Assembly: GCA_032690845.1 (NCBI GenBank)
Contig: CM064430.1
Coordinates: forward strand, 44,179,882 to 44,243,881
Source of the DNA: Eleusine coracana subsp. coracana
Lineage: Eukaryota; Streptophyta; Magnoliopsida; Poales; Poaceae
Reading direction: 5' to 3'
Length of the DNA stretch: 64,000 bases
The number at the start of each line of letters is the position of its first letter. The first letter of the stretch is position 1. Positions 60,782-64,000 of the stretch are shown piece after piece. The translations under genes were made by a program, and so were the position numbers. The notes under the pieces were generated by a model. The model was not told the DNA's origin and did no database searches. It saw only the letters and a program-made list of their open reading frames with translations.

Positions 60782-63700
60782 TTGGCTCCTCGGCTGCTGC
60801 CTAGGACGAATTCAGTCGAGGATAGCAGCATGATCAATAGGAGATATCACCATCGTCTTGTTCACTGTCTACTGCTCCTCGTCGTCTCGCGACAGCGATG
60901 TCCCGTGGTCTGTCACGATGGGCTTGTTTCTCCTCGACGACCGGCGGCAACAATGACATCCATCAGGCTGCTACGACGATGGACAGTGATCCGGGGACTA
61001 TCCCTCAAGCTGCCGCACCGAACGTGGATAGCAACTGCCGCTGCGACAGCCCACGGGCTGCTGCCGACGAGGCAAGACATCGATCGTGGCGTTGATTGCC
61101 TAGGAGGCAGGGAATCGATAGTTGCTTTTGGCCGCAACGATGGTGGTTGCTTTTGGGCGAGGTTGGGGCCATTAGGGGCCGTGGGCAACAGATACTATCA
61201 TCTTTCAGAAGAGACGGGGATATTGTTGTCCGCGCACGCCCGTACCTGCCGGACGTTTCCTCCACCCTCTTGTGCTGCTGTTTGTGTCGTGCCTCGTGTG
61301 CGTGTTGTGTCTCGGCGTGCGTCCTTCTGTTTTTGCCGCGCTTTGCCGCCTGTGGCTACAGCGCGCGCACTGTAAAATTACCAGGTGCCACGTTTGTTTC
61401 AAATGACCCCCAACAAAACCTTCACCCTGGTCTCCTGGAACGTTCGCGGTCTTGGAGCTCGATCATCTGCCTGCAGGAAACCAAGTTAAGCTCTATCGCT
61501 GCGCTCAAAGCGGTCACCTTTCTCCCACCCGGCTTCTCCGATTTCGTTTGCGTCGATGCGGCTGGCTCCAGCGGTGGGATTCCTCACTGCCTGCGACACA
61601 ACACGTTCCGCCTCGTGTCCCAGGTCGATGACGACTACTCGCTAACCACTGTGCTCTCATCTACCGCCTCCGACGCGGAGTTTGCCGTGACTAACATCTA
61701 CGCGCCCAGTGATCACCGGGACTCGGACACGTTCCTCGATGGCCTTGTCGCCACCGCCTAGAACATCTCTGGTGCTTGGGCGCTTGCCGGTGACTTCAAC
61801 CTAACACGTAGCCGAGACGATAAGAACAACGGCACTGTCAACAACCGTCTCTGCACTATTAACTCTCTCGCCCTCATCGACTTGCCCCTGCTCAACCGCC
61901 TTTTCACCTGGTCCAACAAACAACGCCGCCCGATCCTTGTGCGCCTCGATAGAGTCCTGTTCAACAATCAAATGAGCCAGCTCTTCCCAAACTCAAACCT
62001 CCAGGCCGCAGTATCCACCACATCCGATCACTCACCACTCACCCTGACGATGTCCTCAAACATCCCAAAGCCCTCCACCTTCCGCTTTGAAAACGCTTGG
62101 CTTCTTAATCATAGCTTCCTCCCCAACATTCTGCATGAATGGCCTGTTCGGTCGCAGAATGGCGGCGCGGCAGGAACGATCGCGGGCAGCCTCAAGGCCG
62201 CGCGCTGCAAGGCAAAGGTATGGGCGCGTAAGTCTCGCTCCCCCCTACCCTACATCAAAACTGCAAATTCATTCTTATGTTGTTTGATATGCTCGAAGAA
62301 ACTCATCTTCTCTCCGCAGGTGAACATCAAGTGCGACAACTCTGCCTTGATCGCCTTGCTAGGACGCTAAAGGAGAGGGCGGCACACTGGAAGCAACGGG
62401 GAAAACGCAAGGAACTGCAAGAAGGCGACGCTAACACCCAATACTTCCAGGCCAGAGCCACGCAACGGATGAGGAAGAATCAAATCCGCGGCCTCCAGGT
62501 TGATGGGGTCATGATCTCCTTGCACGAAGGGAAGACACATGCCTTGACAAGCCACTTGGTTGGAATCCCGGGAGAGACTGTTCCAGCGCAATGGTCCTTC
62601 GACATCGACTCCCTCTACGTGGACCAGATACCGTGGCACCCGGAACGCCTCACCACTCCGTTCACGGATGCGGAAGCGCAGTGCGGCCACTGCAAGCGAC
62701 CACCGCCCAATCTGTCTCCAGAATTGCAGCGTCAAGATTGGCACAAAAATTCTCACCACCAGACTGCAGCGGGAAATCACAGCCATCATAGACCCTGACC
62801 AGACCGGGTTCATCAAAGGAAGGTCGATCTCTGAGAACTTCATCCTTGCGGTCAAACTGGTGCAGTGCTGCCACAAGCGTCGAGTGCCAACACTAGTCCT
62901 CAACCTGGATTTCGCAAAGGCCTTTGACTCTGTTAATTGGGATAGCTTGCTATGGATCATGGCAGCTAGGAACTTCCCTCCTCAGTGGTGTGCTCTCATA
63001 AAATCACTGCTTTATTCATCAATGTCGGCTGTCCTGGTGAACAGATGTCCAGGACCATGGTTCACTTGCAAACGGGGGTTGCACCAGGGAGATCCCCTAT
63101 CGCCACATCTATTCCTCCTGGTGGCCGACGTGCTCCAGACCTTGATCATGCAAGATGCCTCCATCAGACACCCCACTGCAGACAACCGGACATGCCCCGT
63201 GCTCCAGTATGCAGACGACACGCTCTTGCTCCTTCGTGCGGACACAAGGGACGTCCAACACCTCCATCACCTGCTCGACATTTTCTTCGATGCCACAGGT
63301 CTGAAAATCAACTACACCAAAAGCACAGTCGTGCCGATGCATGTGCCGGATGACATCCTACACCAATGTGTCGCCACACTTGCGATCGACACAACGAGTA
63401 CGGTGGCCCAGGTCTTCACGGCAGGCATCCAGGCGGGACTGCAACCGCGACTCTCGCGGGTGGCCAGAGAAGAATTGGCAGTGGTCACTGCCATCATGGA
63501 GTCGACGACCCTAACTGACGCGCCGGACACCAGGTGCAGTGACCTCTTACGCAAGGACGGCACACTGTGCACTGCGGCCCTCTACAACCTTACAATGTCG
63601 GCCACCGATCCAGGTTGCAGTTTCTTCACCTTCATTTGGAAGAGCAGGGCTCCACCCAAAGTCCAGTTCTTCGGTTGGTTAATGGTCCAGGAAAGAGTAC

Positions 63701-64000
63701 AATGCAAAGCAAACCTTCTCAAGAAGTCAATCGTTGACAATGATACGTGCGAGGTCTGCGCTAATGCAAGAGAAGACACCAACCACATCTTCTTCCAGTG
63801 CAGCTTCGCGCGCGAATTCTGGCGCACAATCGGAGTCGATCCAAATAATGCTTCTGCGGTGGAACCATGGAACCTCGCTTGGCCGGCAACCGCGCCGCAG
63901 ACGCACCGGTCCACCCTCGCCCTGCTTTGCTACTGGCAGGTGTGGAAGCACAGGAACGGGGTGGTCTTTCGGGAGGAAGCGCCATCGCTGCAGCAGCTGC
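60782..64000 (+). mobile_element. Second L1-type LINE, truncated by window edge
   Basis: ORF2 domains start at about 61401 and run off the right edge. The GC-rich 60782-61400 segment has a long open frame without a known domain and is probably LINE leader or degenerate ORF1, so the true left boundary is uncertain. No target duplication can be checked because the 3' end is outside. It is oriented opposite to the first LINE, 5' ends facing. Confidence 0.75.
61401..64000 (+). pseudogene. LINE ORF2: endonuclease, reverse transcriptase, zf-RVT, with deletions
   Basis: Starts MTPNKTFTLVSWNVRGLGAR, then a small deletion and frameshift before ICLQETKLSSI. The endonuclease continues with FAVTNIYAPSDHRD, a stop at about 61759, then ALAGDFNLTRS and TTSDHSPL (catalytic His/Asp). 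Another deletion removes the N-terminal RT motif; RT resumes at about 62800 with DQTGFIKGRSISENFIL, LNLDFAKAFDSVNWD, GLHQGDPLSPHLFLL and the catalytic box QYADDTLLLL (about 63207-63236). A further gap precedes the zf-RVT region (TCEVCANAREDTNHIFFQC, about 63747-63803) and WQVWKHRNGVVF. Polymerase motifs are intact but the ORF is broken at several points. Confidence 0.88.

Noticed and set aside
60782..61375. 197-codon open frame upstream of the second LINE
   Set aside because: No recognisable domain and overlapped by frames on both strands. More likely LINE leader or degenerate ORF1 than a gene.

Overview
The window is plant nuclear DNA, most likely from a grass (Poaceae, probably panicoid). 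The signs are five intron-rich plant genes with GC-rich first exons in AT-rich flanks, and a dense load of grass-type transposons: Tourist and Stowaway MITEs, a CACTA element, a SINE with a T-rich 3' tail, a miniature LTR element, copia LTRs and plant L1 LINEs. No species call is possible from sequence alone. There is no prokaryotic, organellar or viral module.

Layout: 1-5462 is the decayed internal region and intact 3' LTR of a Ty1/copia retrotransposon whose 5' end lies outside the window. From 5463 to 17.4 kb there are no genes, only repeats: a MITE, a Gypsy-like LTR fragment, a solo LTR of the same copia family in inverse orientation with a perfect target duplication, a SINE-like relic and a Tourist-like MITE. 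A RING-H2 gene of the NEP1-interacting type follows (18.05-20.78 kb, +). Then come a retroposon and a hAT-like element (21.6-23.6 kb) lying between two diverged copies of one sequence. An MPDU1-type PQ-loop gene follows (24.8-28.2 kb, +), with two apparent U12-type introns and a duplicated exon in intron 1. A SINE sits just 3' of it. A type III serine carboxypeptidase gene (32.63-29.44 kb, -) converges on it.

Next are a Harbinger-like MITE and a 1.2-kb TIR element with a GC-rich core. VPS24/CHMP3 (39.95-36.09 kb, -) carries a miniature LTR retrotransposon and two Stowaway MITEs in its second intron. A small DUF4050-type gene (43.84-42.08 kb, -) follows, then a ~4.1-kb non-autonomous CACTA element (46.19-50.28 kb) with nested insertions, and an amidase-signature gene (51.78-54.14 kb, +). 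The right end holds two defective L1-type LINEs: one on the minus strand with a 14-bp target duplication and a palindrome-rich insert (54.87-59.51 kb), and one on the plus strand running off the edge (about 61.4-64.0 kb).

The five genes are unrelated housekeeping or accessory functions (ubiquitin ligase, ER glycosylation, vacuolar protease, ESCRT-III, amide hydrolysis); nothing suggests a gene cluster. I found no convincing new biological system. The most interesting observations are the paired U12 introns and duplicated exon of the MPDU1-like gene, and the TRIM insertion for which a paralogous empty site lies in the same window. All exon boundaries were read by hand from reading frame, splice sites and family conservation; no transcript data were available.
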